The notes beneath the pieces were generated by a model that worked only from the letters and a program-made list of their open reading frames with translations, did not search any database and was not told where the DNA came from. From positions 1 through 64,000 of the forward strand of contig DAIDGX010000018.1 in assembly GCA_027452165.1 (NCBI GenBank): 64,000 nt of DNA. The letters run 5' to 3'. The position numbers and the translations under genes were made by a program. The stretch is from Vulcanimicrobiota bacterium (GTDB lineage: Bacteria > Vulcanimicrobiota > Vulcanimicrobiia > Vulcanimicrobiales > Vulcanimicrobiaceae). Shown here piece after piece: positions 1 to 7,627 of the stretch (position 1 is its first letter; each line of letters begins with the position of its first letter).

Positions 1-1
1 C

Positions 2-760
2 GTCAAAGGCGGCGTGCTCGTGGATCTCGGCATGCGCGGGTTCGTCCCGGCCTCGCAGATTCGCCGCCAGCCCGTCGGCAATCTCGACGAGCTCATCGGT
101 CAGAAGCTGCGCTTGAAGGTGATCGATCTCGATCACAAGCGTCATCGCGTCGTGCTCTCGCAGCGCCTCGTACTCGAAGAAGAGCTGCAGGCCAAGAAGC
201 AAGAGCTGCTCGACACGATGGAAGTCGGTCAGATTCGCGAAGGCGTCGTCGTGCGTCTCGCGGACTTCGGTGCGTTCGTCGATCTCGGCGGCATCGATGG
301 CTTGATCCACAACAGCGAGCTCAGCTACGCGCGCATCAAGCATCCCTCGGAAGTGGTGAAAATCGGCGACGTCGTCAACGTCGAGATCATGAAGTTCGAT
401 GCGGAAGCAAAGAAGGTCAGCCTCTCGCTCAAGCACGCACTGCCCGATCCGTGGGACGAGCACGCGGATAAACTCTACGAAACGAACAAGCTCACGGCGC
501 AAGTCGTGAAGGTGACGCCGAACTATCTCCTCGTCGAGATCGTTCCGGGTATCCTCGCGATGGTGCCGAAGGGCGAGTTCGATCCGTCGGCCCAGTTCAA
601 TCCGGGTCAGGATGTGGAAGTGACGCTCCTCACGATCAATCACTCGACGCGCCGCATCACCGCGTCGATCCAGCATGTCGCCGATGTCTCGCCGGAAGAG
701 ATCGACGCGCTCGCGATCGACGAAGGACTCGGCACGATCGGAGACGCGATCCAAGGTTAG
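2..760 (+). CDS. rpsA: 30S ribosomal protein S1, C-terminal part (5' truncated by window edge)
   Basis: Ribosomal protein S1 binds mRNA on the 30S subunit and helps initiation on structured or weak-SD messages. The frame is open from the first base of the window, so the N-terminus lies upstream. The visible 252 residues hold the end of one S1 (OB-fold) repeat, a complete repeat with the typical GAFVDLGGIDGLIHNSELS signature, and a third more diverged repeat. The tail is acidic. An intrinsic terminator follows the stop codon, so this is the last gene of its transcript. Only the number of missing N-terminal repeats is unknown. Other multi-S1 proteins are possible, but the repeat spacing and KVSLSLK-type strand ends fit S1. 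Confidence 0.88.
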   Translation, partial: VKGGVLVDLGMRGFVPASQIRRQPVGNLDELIGQKLRLKVIDLDHKRHRVVLSQRLVLEEELQAKKQELLDTMEVGQIREGVVVRLADFGAFVDLGGIDGLIHNSELSYARIKHPSEVVKIGDVVNVEIMKFDAEAKKVSLSLKHALPDPWDEHADKLYETNKLTAQVVKVTPNYLLVEIVPGILAMVPKGEFDPSAQFNPGQDVEVTLLTINHSTRRITASIQHVADVSPEEIDALAIDEGLGTIGDAIQG

Positions 761-777
761 GCCATAGGGTCATCGTG

Positions 778-812
778 AAAACGGGCGCGGAGCACTCCGC
801 GCCCGTTTTTTT
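778..812 (+). terminator. Intrinsic terminator of rpsA
   Basis: Perfect GC-rich 11-bp stem (arms 781-791 and 796-806) with a 4-base GCAC loop, followed by a run of T to 812. It starts 20 bases after the rpsA stop and is a classic rho-independent terminator. Confidence 0.92.
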
Positions 813-860
813 CGTTGCGGCGCATAGGTGCCGCGCGCGGCTGTTTCCAAATGCTTGGAT

Positions 861-1445
861 ATGCGGGTAGGATTGACGGGCGGAATCGGATCGGGCAAGA
901 GTGAGGTTGCTCGAATACTCCACGATCTTGGCGCGTACGTGATCGACACCGACGTGCTTGCACGCCAGGCCGTCGCGCCGCGTTCCGACGGCCTCATGGA
1001 GATCGCGCGACAGTGGCCGCAGGTCGTGCCGCGCGGCGTGCTCAAGCGCGCCGCATTGGCGGAGATCGTATTCAACGACCCGTCTGCGCGCGAGCGACTC
1101 AACGCGATCGTACATCCGCACGTTCGCCGGTTAGCGGTCGAACGTGAGCAACACGCAAAGCCAGGGCAACTCATCGTTCACGTGGTACCGCTGCTCTTCG
1201 AGACCGGCTACGTGGACCTGGTCGAGAAGTCGATCGTGGTAATCGCACCCGACGACGAACGCGTTGCGCGCGTCGTGCAACGCGACCACGCGGATGAAGC
1301 GCACGTGCGTGCGCGCATGGCCGCGCAGATATCTCCGCAGGAGGCGCGCGAGCGCGCCGATTACGTGATCGAGAACGACGGCGACCTCGCGCATCTGCAC
1401 GAGCGCACCCAAGCCGTCTATGAGGCGCTTACGAAGGCTGCCTAA
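861..1445 (+). CDS. coaE: Dephospho-CoA kinase
   Basis: Phosphorylates the 3'-OH of dephospho-CoA, the last step of coenzyme A synthesis, in the cytoplasm. The 194 residues match the usual length. The P-loop GGIGSGKS lies at residues 7-14, right after the start, followed by the family's DTD motif (VIDTDVLAR) near 32. The LLFETG segment, typical of the CoA-binding domain, is near 112. I chose ATG 861 over the GTG at 828 because CoaE normally starts about six residues before the P-loop. No clear Shine-Dalgarno is visible. The stop codon overlaps the stop of the convergent BsuPI gene by 4 bases. Downstream of rpsA but separated from it by a terminator. Confidence 0.93.
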   Translation: MRVGLTGGIGSGKSEVARILHDLGAYVIDTDVLARQAVAPRSDGLMEIARQWPQVVPRGVLKRAALAEIVFNDPSARERLNAIVHPHVRRLAVEREQHAKPGQLIVHVVPLLFETGYVDLVEKSIVVIAPDDERVARVVQRDHADEAHVRARMAAQISPQEARERADYVIENDGDLAHLHERTQAVYEALTKAA

Positions 1446-2113
1446 TGGGGCGTCGCGCTCGGCGCCGTTGTCGGCACGGGTGGAGCGGAAGGTATCGGTT
1501 CGAGCGGGGCCCAGCGCTCGACGAAAAACATGGGCGAGCCGTCCGTGGGATTTTTGGTGAGATAGCCGCGCACCGCGATCGGCGCATTCGGTGCCGTCGC
1601 GAGTTTACGCCCGAGCGCGATTGTGCCCGTGCTATCGGTGATGTGTTGCTTCGTGAGATCGAGTCGCCCGGCGATCGTCACTTCATCCGAGGGTTTCAAT
1701 TTCGGTAAGGCGATGATGGGCGTCGGCGCGGCAAAGCGAATCGTCGTTGTCGCGGCGGGGGTTACTCTCGCCCCGAGCAGGCGTGCCCGCACGGTATAGG
1801 TGCCCGCCGCCGGTGTGGTTCCGTCGCTCTCGATGGTATTCCAGATATAGACGACGAGCACCGATGGTCCCGGTTGGAGCGCGCGCGTATGCGGCGGAAA
1901 TTTGACGTTCGACGGGAGCGGGCGTAGCGTGCTGAAGATCACGCGCGAGCCTTTGAGGATGTCGATCTCGTACTCGGAGGGTTGCGGGAAGCTGACATCC
2001 ACCGGATGCCGGCTCGAATTGTGCGCGGCAACCTCGATTGAAACGCCGTCGAGCGCATCGAGCGTCGTCCGCGCGATCTGCAGCGAGAGCGTAATGGCGG
2101 CAAGCGCGATCAT
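1442..2113 (-). CDS. Secreted protein with BsuPI-like domain
   Basis: A 223-residue protein with a short hydrophobic N-terminus (MIALAAITLSLQIA) that looks like an export signal. The first about 120 residues resemble the intracellular proteinase inhibitor BsuPI fold: an Ig-like beta sandwich with N/D-rich strands, a PGPSVLVVYIWN motif and AAGTYTVRARLLG near its end. The C-terminal part looks like a small OB-like beta domain and ends in a Pro/Ala/Thr tail. Despite the family name, no protease target can be inferred. The start ATG overlaps the stop of the upstream amidohydrolase gene (ATGA), so the two are translationally coupled. A longer in-frame extension upstream reads through the amidohydrolase gene and was discarded. 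Confidence 0.7.
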   Translation of the reverse strand: MIALAAITLSLQIARTTLDALDGVSIEVAAHNSSRHPVDVSFPQPSEYEIDILKGSRVIFSTLRPLPSNVKFPPHTRALQPGPSVLVVYIWNTIESDGTTPAAGTYTVRARLLGARVTPAATTTIRFAAPTPIIALPKLKPSDEVTIAGRLDLTKQHITDSTGTIALGRKLATAPNAPIAVRGYLTKNPTDGSPMFFVERWAPLEPIPSAPPVPTTAPSATPH

Positions 2114-3555
2114 CCCTTTCCTCCTCGCAAAACCCGCCCGGGATACCGCGCCTCGCGCGCTCCGGGGGAGACGAAGACTCCGTTCACGATGACGTGCGTG
2201 AGTCCCACCGGTAACGAAACCGGTTGTGCATAGGTTGCGGTATCGACGAACGCCCCCTCGTCGAATACGGCTACGTCGGCAAACACGCCGGGCGCGATCG
2301 TTCCGCGCTCTGCGATGCCGCAGATTGCGGCGGGTAAGCTCGTCATTCGGCGAATCGCCTCTTCCAGCGCAAGCGTTCGGCGTTGCCGCACGAAGCGTCC
2401 GATCGTGCGCGCGAACGCGCCGAACGCTCGCGGGTGCGGCCCGCCGAAGACGAGGCCGGCCGTCGCGTCGTAGCTGGCCGCGGCCGTGCCGATCGCGCAA
2501 AACGGCGCCGACAGCGCGGTTGCAAGATCGTCTTCGTGAACGCAAAAGAGAAACGCACGTGCGCCGGGTTCTTCGCGCACGAGCGTGACGATGGCGCGTA
2601 CCGGGCTCATGCGCCACGCAGCGCCGATCTCGTCAAAGCGCGAGCCGCACCACGACGCGTACTCCTCGTGCGGCACCTCGGCGAGCATGACCTCGTGCCC
2701 GATCTCCCCTAGGCGCGCTTGCATCTCGATCGTCGCTGCCGTCGCGATATCGGGAACGCGCAGCGCCGCGGGCGTAAGGCCAGGCGGCACAAGCGCGGTG
2801 AGGTCGATCCACGACGCAACATACGGAGCGATGTCGCAGGTCACGTCGATTCCGCGAGTTCGCGCGCGGTCGATGCGCTCGAGCGTACGGTGGACGGCAC
2901 CGGGATGCGGTGTGAACGCTACGTGATGATGTAAGACGTGCAGGCTTGTTTCGGCGAGCGTCGCCAGAGCCACGGCGTCGTCAAGCGCCTGAACGAAATC
3001 CGACCGATCGGCGGAAAGTTCGACGGTCGCGCGCGCTGCGCCGCCGTCACGCGCTGCGCGCATCGCGTCGAGCGCGGCATTGTGTGCGACGGTGCGAAGG
3101 TCGAGGCTGACGCCGAGTGCGCCGCTCTCGCACGCCGCGCGAATCGCGCTTGAGGCATCGCCGGTACGCGCGGCGTCGGCGTAATCGACGAACGACGCCA
3201 CGTTCGACGCGGTCGTCAGTCGTGCGATCTCGGCAAAGAGTTCGTCCGCATCGCGCCAGGCAGGGTCACCGAAAAACGCCGAGTCGCCGTGCCCGCCGAC
3301 GTCGGTTGTGATGCCCTGGCCGATCTTCGATGTGGCCGCCGGGTGCGCAAGCCACGATCGCGAGCTGCGCGACGAGACGTCGATGAAACCGGGCGCGACG
3401 ATGCAGCCTCGGCAGTTTACCCGGCGCGCGGCCTCGTGCCCGGCACAATCGCCCAGCAGGGCGATCCGGTCGCCCACGATGGCGACGTCGGTCGTGAACC
3501 GGGGTCGCCCGGTGCCGTCGACGATCGTGCCGCCCTCGAGCACCGTGTCGATCAT
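2110..3555 (-). CDS. D-aminoacylase/amidohydrolase-3 family protein lacking metal ligands
   Basis: 481 residues with the overall plan of N-acyl-D-amino-acid deacylases: N-terminal beta sandwich (IVDGTG, VAPGFIDV at 54-60), TIM barrel, the GGPHPRAFG and MTSLPAAICGIAERG signatures, and the C-terminal GxxADVAVFD strand. The residues that normally bind zinc are altered. The HxH expected after GFIDV is S61-S62-R63, the Cys-containing GNCG segment reads GGHG at 87-90, and the catalytic Asp of GSDG is replaced at 355-359 (IGTAA). Only the LHVLHHH histidines (205-211) remain. The reading frame is intact, so this is probably a non-hydrolytic or repurposed paralogue rather than a pseudogene. Coupled to the BsuPI gene; divergent from the KGG genes. 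Confidence 0.8.
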   Translation of the reverse strand: MIDTVLEGGTIVDGTGRPRFTTDVAIVGDRIALLGDCAGHEAARRVNCRGCIVAPGFIDVSSRSSRSWLAHPAATSKIGQGITTDVGGHGDSAFFGDPAWRDADELFAEIARLTTASNVASFVDYADAARTGDASSAIRAACESGALGVSLDLRTVAHNAALDAMRAARDGGAARATVELSADRSDFVQALDDAVALATLAETSLHVLHHHVAFTPHPGAVHRTLERIDRARTRGIDVTCDIAPYVASWIDLTALVPPGLTPAALRVPDIATAATIEMQARLGEIGHEVMLAEVPHEEYASWCGSRFDEIGAAWRMSPVRAIVTLVREEPGARAFLFCVHEDDLATALSAPFCAIGTAAASYDATAGLVFGGPHPRAFGAFARTIGRFVRQRRTLALEEAIRRMTSLPAAICGIAERGTIAPGVFADVAVFDEGAFVDTATYAQPVSLPVGLTHVIVNGVFVSPGAREARYPGRVLRGGKG

Positions 3556-3571
3556 GCTGGGAGAATCCTGG

Positions 3572-3596
3572 GTTTACGGCCCGGTTGGATGGGCAT
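3572..3596 (+). promoter_or_regulatory. Sigma-B-like promoter upstream of the KGG-repeat genes
   Basis: GTTTAC (3572-3577), a 13-base spacer, then GGGCAT (3591-3596). This is close to the sigma-B consensus GTTTAA-N13-15-GGGTAT. It would start transcription near 3603, about 36 bases before the first KGG gene, whose relatives (for example GsiB of Bacillus subtilis) are known sigma-B regulon members. Recognised by eye only. Confidence 0.55.
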
Positions 3597-3638
3597 AAAA
3601 GGAACCGATCCCTTTTCTCCGAGGTGAGTGATACAACG

Positions 3639-3860
3639 ATGGCTATGCAAGAAGAATCCAAGGGTGGCGGCATGAGCGTGCGCGAGGCCGGTCGTCGCGG
3701 CGGCGAGCGCGTGAAGGCGAAGTACGGCTCGGAATTTTACGAAGCGATCGGGCGTAAGGGTGGCGAGGCCACCAAAACCAAGTACGGTCCGTCATTTTAT
3801 GAAGTCATCGGCCAGAAAGGCGGGCAAAAGCCCAAACGCAAGCCGGATTCGTCTTCATAA
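3639..3860 (+). CDS. KGG-repeat general stress protein (short form)
   Basis: A 73-residue, highly charged protein built from about 20-residue repeats of the form YG-x-x-FYE-x-IG-x-KGG, the stress-induced KGG motif also found in GsiB of Bacillus and in plant LEA-like proteins. Such proteins are hydrophilic, predicted to be disordered, and accumulate under starvation or desiccation; their molecular role is unsettled. Two full repeats follow an opening MSVREAGRRGG block. I chose ATG 3639 because GAGGTGAG lies 10 bases upstream and the repeats begin soon after. An in-frame ATG at 3585 would lie inside the promoter region. The second KGG gene follows after 9 bases. Confidence 0.85.
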   Translation: MAMQEESKGGGMSVREAGRRGGERVKAKYGSEFYEAIGRKGGEATKTKYGPSFYEVIGQKGGQKPKRKPDSSS

Positions 3861-3869
3861 GACAAACTC

Positions 3870-4196
3870 ATGGCGCAGAAAAAATCCGGTGACGAGCCCG
3901 AACGAAAAGAGATGTCGGTGCGCGAAGCCGGCAAGAAGGGCGGAGATACCGTTCGCGATCGCTACGGCTCGACGTTTTACGAAGAGATTGGGCGTAAAGG
4001 CGGCAAAACGACGCGCGATCGTCACGGCGTGGAGTTCTACGAATCGATCGGTCAAAAAGGCGGTAAGGTCGTCAAGGAAAAATACGGCGCAGACTTTTAC
4101 GAAGAGATCGGTCACAAAGGCGGTCAGAAGGTCAAGAAGCTGATCGCCGACGCGAAGAAGAAGCTCGGCGACGCGGGCGACAAAACCGACGGTTAG
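3870..4196 (+). CDS. KGG-repeat general stress protein (long form)
   Basis: A 108-residue paralogue of the preceding gene with the same MSVREAGKKGG opening and three full YG/HG-x-x-FYE-x-IG-x-KGG repeats, then a lysine-rich tail (KKLIADAKKKLGDAGDK). It has no aromatic core and no membrane segment and is rich in Lys, Gly, Glu and Asp, so it is probably an intrinsically disordered protectant. It starts 9 bases after the first gene with no Shine-Dalgarno of its own, so it should be co-translated from the same sigma-B-like promoter. A hairpin just after its stop probably ends the transcript. The two genes look like a local duplication with a change in repeat number. Confidence 0.85.
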   Translation: MAQKKSGDEPERKEMSVREAGKKGGDTVRDRYGSTFYEEIGRKGGKTTRDRHGVEFYESIGQKGGKVVKEKYGADFYEEIGHKGGQKVKKLIADAKKKLGDAGDKTDG

Positions 4197-4693
4197 CGAC
4201 ATGCGCCGGCTGCAATCAGCCGGCGCGCTTCGTTTTCCACGGCCTTTGGTGACGCGGTGCCATCCGGCTGAAGCGTCATTGCGAGGTGTGAATGCGTCGT
4301 CCACGCCACGCCGTCGCTCTTGAAATGCACCACCTTGCATGGCGTGAACGTGATATCCGCGTTATGCGCGAAGATGAGTGTGAAGTTTTGCTGCGGCCAC
4401 TCCGAGAGCAGCATCGCGAGCCGGCCACGCTGATACTCGACCGCGATCCCGCGGTGCGCCGCCGTGTCGGCGCCACCCAGCGGCGGAATGACCGCCACCT
4501 TTAGCAGGTCGCCGGGGGGAATCCAGGCGTGATACGAGATCTTCGTGACCGCTTGATCGAGCGGCATAACGATGCCGCGGTCGTCGATCATCAACGGCGG
4601 TAAGGATGGCTCCGGTGCGGGCTGGGGCCGGTGGCTACAGGCCGCGAGCAAAGCGACGAACGCGCAGGCGAATATCCGGCGGGGAAGGCGCAT
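4193..4693 (-). CDS. Putative lipoprotein of unknown function
   Basis: 166 residues. The N-terminus MRLPRRIFACAFVALLAAC is a lipoprotein signal: two basic stretches, a hydrophobic core and a lipobox LAAC with the modified Cys at 19. A Pro-rich linker follows (HRPQPAPEPSLPP). The mature part is a small mixed alpha/beta domain with two later cysteines. I do not recognise the family. Being last in the minus-strand run lnt-lptC-this gene, it may be an envelope protein processed by Lnt. Its stop codon overlaps that of the convergent KGG gene by 3 bases. Confidence 0.7.
   Translation of the reverse strand: MRLPRRIFACAFVALLAACSHRPQPAPEPSLPPLMIDDRGIVMPLDQAVTKISYHAWIPPGDLLKVAVIPPLGGADTAAHRGIAVEYQRGRLAMLLSEWPQQNFTLIFAHNADITFTPCKVVHFKSDGVAWTTHSHLAMTLQPDGTASPKAVENEARRLIAAGACR
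4203..4238 (+). terminator. Hairpin terminator of the KGG operon
   Basis: Perfect 10-bp stem (4203-4212 with 4217-4226), loop CAAT, followed by GCTTCGTTTTCC, a weak T-rich stretch. It lies inside the 3' end of the convergent lipoprotein gene, so the same bases encode that protein's C-terminus. Confidence 0.65.
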
Positions 4694-4724
4694 GTTTTCT
4701 CTATCGGCTGCCGCCCCGAAGGGC

Positions 4725-5294
4725 TCAAGGCGACGGGAGCGCCACGCCGCCGACGATCCTGCTGATGTGAATCTGATCGGTCTTGAAGTTGATCGTCACA
4801 TCCTCGATCTTGAGCGTTTGATGGCCCGAGTGCAGGTAGCTCGGATGCGGCATGCTCAGTATCTTCGTGGCGTTGGTCCAGGTAATGAGGTCGGTGTCAA
4901 ACGAGCGATGCGCCGGATCGCCGATGAGCTCAACGTGTACCTTTCCGGTGGCGGTGAAATTCAGCATTTGCGTGTCGAGCGCGATGCTCTCCGCCGAGAC
5001 CAAGAGATGCGGCTTGCCCTTCTTATAGATGATGCCGTGCTTCACGCCGTTCACGACGCCCGTGGTCCCATCGGCCGAGAGGTGCGCGGTCGTGTAGTCG
5101 AAGCTCCACGACTTGGTGGTGATGCGATTTCCGCGTACGTGCCCGCCGGCAAGCGAGATACCCACCTGACCGGGCGGCATCGGAGGGAGATCGTGACCCG
5201 CAAGAATGATGCCGACGATGAGATAGACGGCGAGCACACCGATCGCAACGTATGCGATGCGTTTCCATGGAAGGCGTTTAAATCGTTTCACCAC
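4725..5294 (-). CDS. lptC: LptC-like LPS export protein
   Basis: 189 residues with one N-terminal membrane anchor (about 13-31, RIAYVAIGVLAVYLIVGIIL) and a periplasmic domain of repeated short beta strands of the YrbK/LptC or LptA type (for example LTxxGKVHVELIGDPAHRSFDTDLITW). In the Lpt system LptC takes LPS from LptB2FG and passes it to the periplasmic bridge leading to LptD. It overlaps the end of lnt by 17 bases, and lptD and lptF lie 2-5 kb away on the same strand, which supports the call. Two adjacent GTG codons can start it; the second (5291) is better spaced from GGAGG. LptA is the main alternative, but the anchor favours LptC. Confidence 0.72.
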   Translation of the reverse strand: MVKRFKRLPWKRIAYVAIGVLAVYLIVGIILAGHDLPPMPPGQVGISLAGGHVRGNRITTKSWSFDYTTAHLSADGTTGVVNGVKHGIIYKKGKPHLLVSAESIALDTQMLNFTATGKVHVELIGDPAHRSFDTDLITWTNATKILSMPHPSYLHSGHQTLKIEDVTINFKTDQIHISRIVGGVALPSP

Positions 5295-6774
5295 GCCTCC
5301 CGGGAACGAGCAGCAACACGAGATAGCACGCGATCGTGAGAATCCACACGGGCATCGGTCCGTATCGTGCGAAGAGCGATCCTACCGGCGGTCCCACCAT
5401 GCCTTCGGCAACGCCTTGCGTGTCGAGCGGAAGTTTCGTCTGCCAGACCCCGTTGGGTGCGATGATACCGCTGATTCCGGTTGCAGCCGCGCGTACCACG
5501 TATGTGCCGAATTCGATGGCGCGGAGCTGCGCGATCTGGGCATGCTGGTATGGACCCGATGTTGTGCCGAACCAGGCATCGTCAGTGCTGATGATGAGCA
5601 ACTGCCCACCGTTGCGCACCTGATCGTAGGCGAGATCGCCGAACGCGGACTCCCAACAGATGAGCGGCGCAGCGCGAAGGCCCGCCATCGTGGGATAAAC
5701 GCCCGGAATGCGCCCCGGCGTGAACCCGCCGCTCAACTCTCCAACGTACGGAAGCCACCACAAAAAGCGCCGGCCTGGAAACGATTCCGCAAACGGAACG
5801 AGTTGCCGCTTGTCGTAAATCGCCTCGAGACCGCCTGCGTTGATGAAAAAGAGGCCGTTGTACACGCCGCCCTGATGGATGTCGATGCTTCCGGCGACGA
5901 GCGTCGTGTGCGCTTTTGCTGCAAGCATAGTGAATCGCGCGAGCAGTTGCGGGTCGTTGTTGAGACCCTGGCGATCGGTGATGACGGTCTCGGGCCATAC
6001 GACGAGTGCCGGACGCTGCGCGTCGGTTGCGGTGGTCATGCGCGTGTAACGATCGATGGCTTCGCGCAGCGCACCTGGTTGCCACTTGAGCGTCTGCGCG
6101 ATGTTGCCTTGCACGGCGGCAACACGAATAGAGGGCGTCGCAAGCGATCGCGCGGGCCATGCGATCCATGCGATCAGCGTTACGAGCGCAACGCTTCCCG
6201 TGGCGATTGCGAATGCACGCCACGTGCGCCGTGCGAGCGCGTCGGCTGCGTACGCACCGATCGTGCACAGGGCAAGCGTGATGCCGCTCGTACCGAGGTA
6301 TGCGGCAAGCACCTTGAGCGGCATATCGGCTTGCGTCGTGCCCAACTGCGCAAAGGGCACGCCGAGCGTGCCGATCGAGCGCGCCCACTCGAGCGCCGAG
6401 TAGGCAAGCGCGGCCCCCAGCGGCGCAAGCGTAGCGGGCATGCGCTGCCTCGCAACGGTTGCGAGCGCCGCCGCGATGCCGAAGCTCAACGCCTCGAGCG
6501 CGGCTGCCGCAATGACCGCCACATAGGCGAAGATGCCGACGTCGGACTGGATGGTGTTGCTCCACCACCAAAAGCTGATCGAAAAGAAAATGAGGCCGGT
6601 GAACCAGCCGCGCCGGAAGGCGCGTCTCCAGGACGGGTCTTGCCAGCCCCAGAACAGCGCTGCTGCACCGAATGGAGCGCCCCAGGCTGCGCCGACCCGC
6701 GGAAATGCGGCGGCGAGAACGAGCGCTCCTACGACGCCGACGGCCGTGCGTCGTGCCCGTTCCGAGGAGAGCAT
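5278..6774 (-). CDS. lnt: Apolipoprotein N-acyltransferase
   Basis: Adds the third acyl chain to the N-terminal cysteine of lipoproteins at the periplasmic face of the inner membrane. The 498 residues hold several N-terminal membrane spans followed by a carbon-nitrogen-hydrolase domain. The three catalytic residues are readable: Glu in VVWPET, Lys in YDKRQLVPF and Cys in PLICWESAFGD. A last hydrophobic segment (YGPMPVWILTIACYLVLLLV) closes the protein. I chose ATG 6774, directly before the first hydrophobic stretch; in-frame ATGs at 6816 and 6927 are possible and none has a good ribosome site. The chosen start codon overlaps the start codon of the divergent lipoprotein gene. lptC follows, overlapping by 17 bases. 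Confidence 0.92.
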   Translation of the reverse strand: MLSSERARRTAVGVVGALVLAAAFPRVGAAWGAPFGAAALFWGWQDPSWRRAFRRGWFTGLIFFSISFWWWSNTIQSDVGIFAYVAVIAAAALEALSFGIAAALATVARQRMPATLAPLGAALAYSALEWARSIGTLGVPFAQLGTTQADMPLKVLAAYLGTSGITLALCTIGAYAADALARRTWRAFAIATGSVALVTLIAWIAWPARSLATPSIRVAAVQGNIAQTLKWQPGALREAIDRYTRMTTATDAQRPALVVWPETVITDRQGLNNDPQLLARFTMLAAKAHTTLVAGSIDIHQGGVYNGLFFINAGGLEAIYDKRQLVPFAESFPGRRFLWWLPYVGELSGGFTPGRIPGVYPTMAGLRAAPLICWESAFGDLAYDQVRNGGQLLIISTDDAWFGTTSGPYQHAQIAQLRAIEFGTYVVRAAATGISGIIAPNGVWQTKLPLDTQGVAEGMVGPPVGSLFARYGPMPVWILTIACYLVLLLVPGRRGETI

Positions 6775-7609
6775 GCTTCGTAGATCTGGTTTCTTAATGT
6801 CCGTTTCGGCGTTCATACTTGCGGCATGCGGCCGGCAAGTGACGCCGGATCGCGCTGGAACGAACCCAAGCTCGGGTTTATCCTCTGGTGAGATGCGGGT
6901 TAAGTTCACCATCGCGGCGCCATTCAACTTCCAGAAGTACGCCTATGCGGTGGTCTTTAACACCACGGGCGACGGAAACACGCCTCGCGCGAACGGAGCC
7001 ACCAACAACTATTTGGGCTATTCGTTTGCGATCATCGTGAGCGATCCGGGCTCCGGCCCCACCGCAAATGCCTATGCGTTCGTGCGGCCGAACGGGATTG
7101 CGAACCAAGAGCCGACGCTCCTATCGGTTAACCCGCCGCAGCAACTGCTCACGATCGAATCCCTCAACTCGAACGGGCAAAACACCCAGTTCTCGTTGCG
7201 CTTCTCGCGCCTGATTTTGAGCGCGTACATTACCCCGTCTCCGTCGCCAACGGCAAGCCCAACCGCTACGCCGTCTGCGAGCGCCTCCCCGACGGCGTCG
7301 CCCTCAGCAAATCCGAGCGCCTCGCCGAGCGCGAGTCCCACGCCCACGCCGACGCCTATACCCGGTCTTGCGACCGACTGGCAATACAACTTCTTCGTCG
7401 CCTCGGTGGGCACGGCCGTCAACCAGGGGCAGTTGCAGATTCTCGATTCACTTGGGTCGTTTGGAGCGAACGATTCTTCGTACGTGAATCCGTCGCCGCT
7501 CGACACCGCGACGTCGTTCGACATCACGATCAACGCGCAAACGCCATCGACCCCGTTTAGCGATCAAAGCGAGCAAATCGTCGGCGGAGAGATCGCCAAC
7601 TCGCCGTAA
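6773..7609 (+). CDS. Putative lipoprotein with Pro/Ser/Thr-rich linker
   Basis: 278 residues. MLRRSGFLMSVSAFILAAC is a lipoprotein signal with a positively charged start and the lipobox LAAC. Two beta-rich segments (about 40-140 and 195-278) are joined by a low-complexity linker of about 45 residues made of repeated (S/A)(S/N)P and TP units, like a surface-exposed spacer. The function is unknown. GAGGAG at 6764-6769 lies 3 bases before ATG 6773; starting at the next ATG (6797) would remove the charged n-region. The start lies inside the divergent lnt start and the gene ends 18 bases before the convergent lptD stop, so its promoter must lie within lnt. Confidence 0.75.
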   Translation: MLRRSGFLMSVSAFILAACGRQVTPDRAGTNPSSGLSSGEMRVKFTIAAPFNFQKYAYAVVFNTTGDGNTPRANGATNNYLGYSFAIIVSDPGSGPTANAYAFVRPNGIANQEPTLLSVNPPQQLLTIESLNSNGQNTQFSLRFSRLILSAYITPSPSPTASPTATPSASASPTASPSANPSASPSASPTPTPTPIPGLATDWQYNFFVASVGTAVNQGQLQILDSLGSFGANDSSYVNPSPLDTATSFDITINAQTPSTPFSDQSEQIVGGEIANSP

Positions 7610-7627
7610 CGCGTTCGTGCGGTGCGC

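Noticed and set aside
2110-3555. Frameshift or sequencing error causing the missing metal ligands in the D-aminoacylase homologue
   Set aside because: Sequence before and after GFIDV stays in the family frame and the Asp is lost independently 300 residues later.
3660-4140. Repeats at the KGG genes as a DNA repeat array
   Set aside because: The repeats are protein-level (YG..FYE.IG.KGG) with codon variation between copies, not conserved DNA units.
5257-6783. A 508-codon plus-strand frame opposite lnt
   Set aside because: Low-complexity Arg/Cys-rich shadow; lnt has all three catalytic residues on the other strand.
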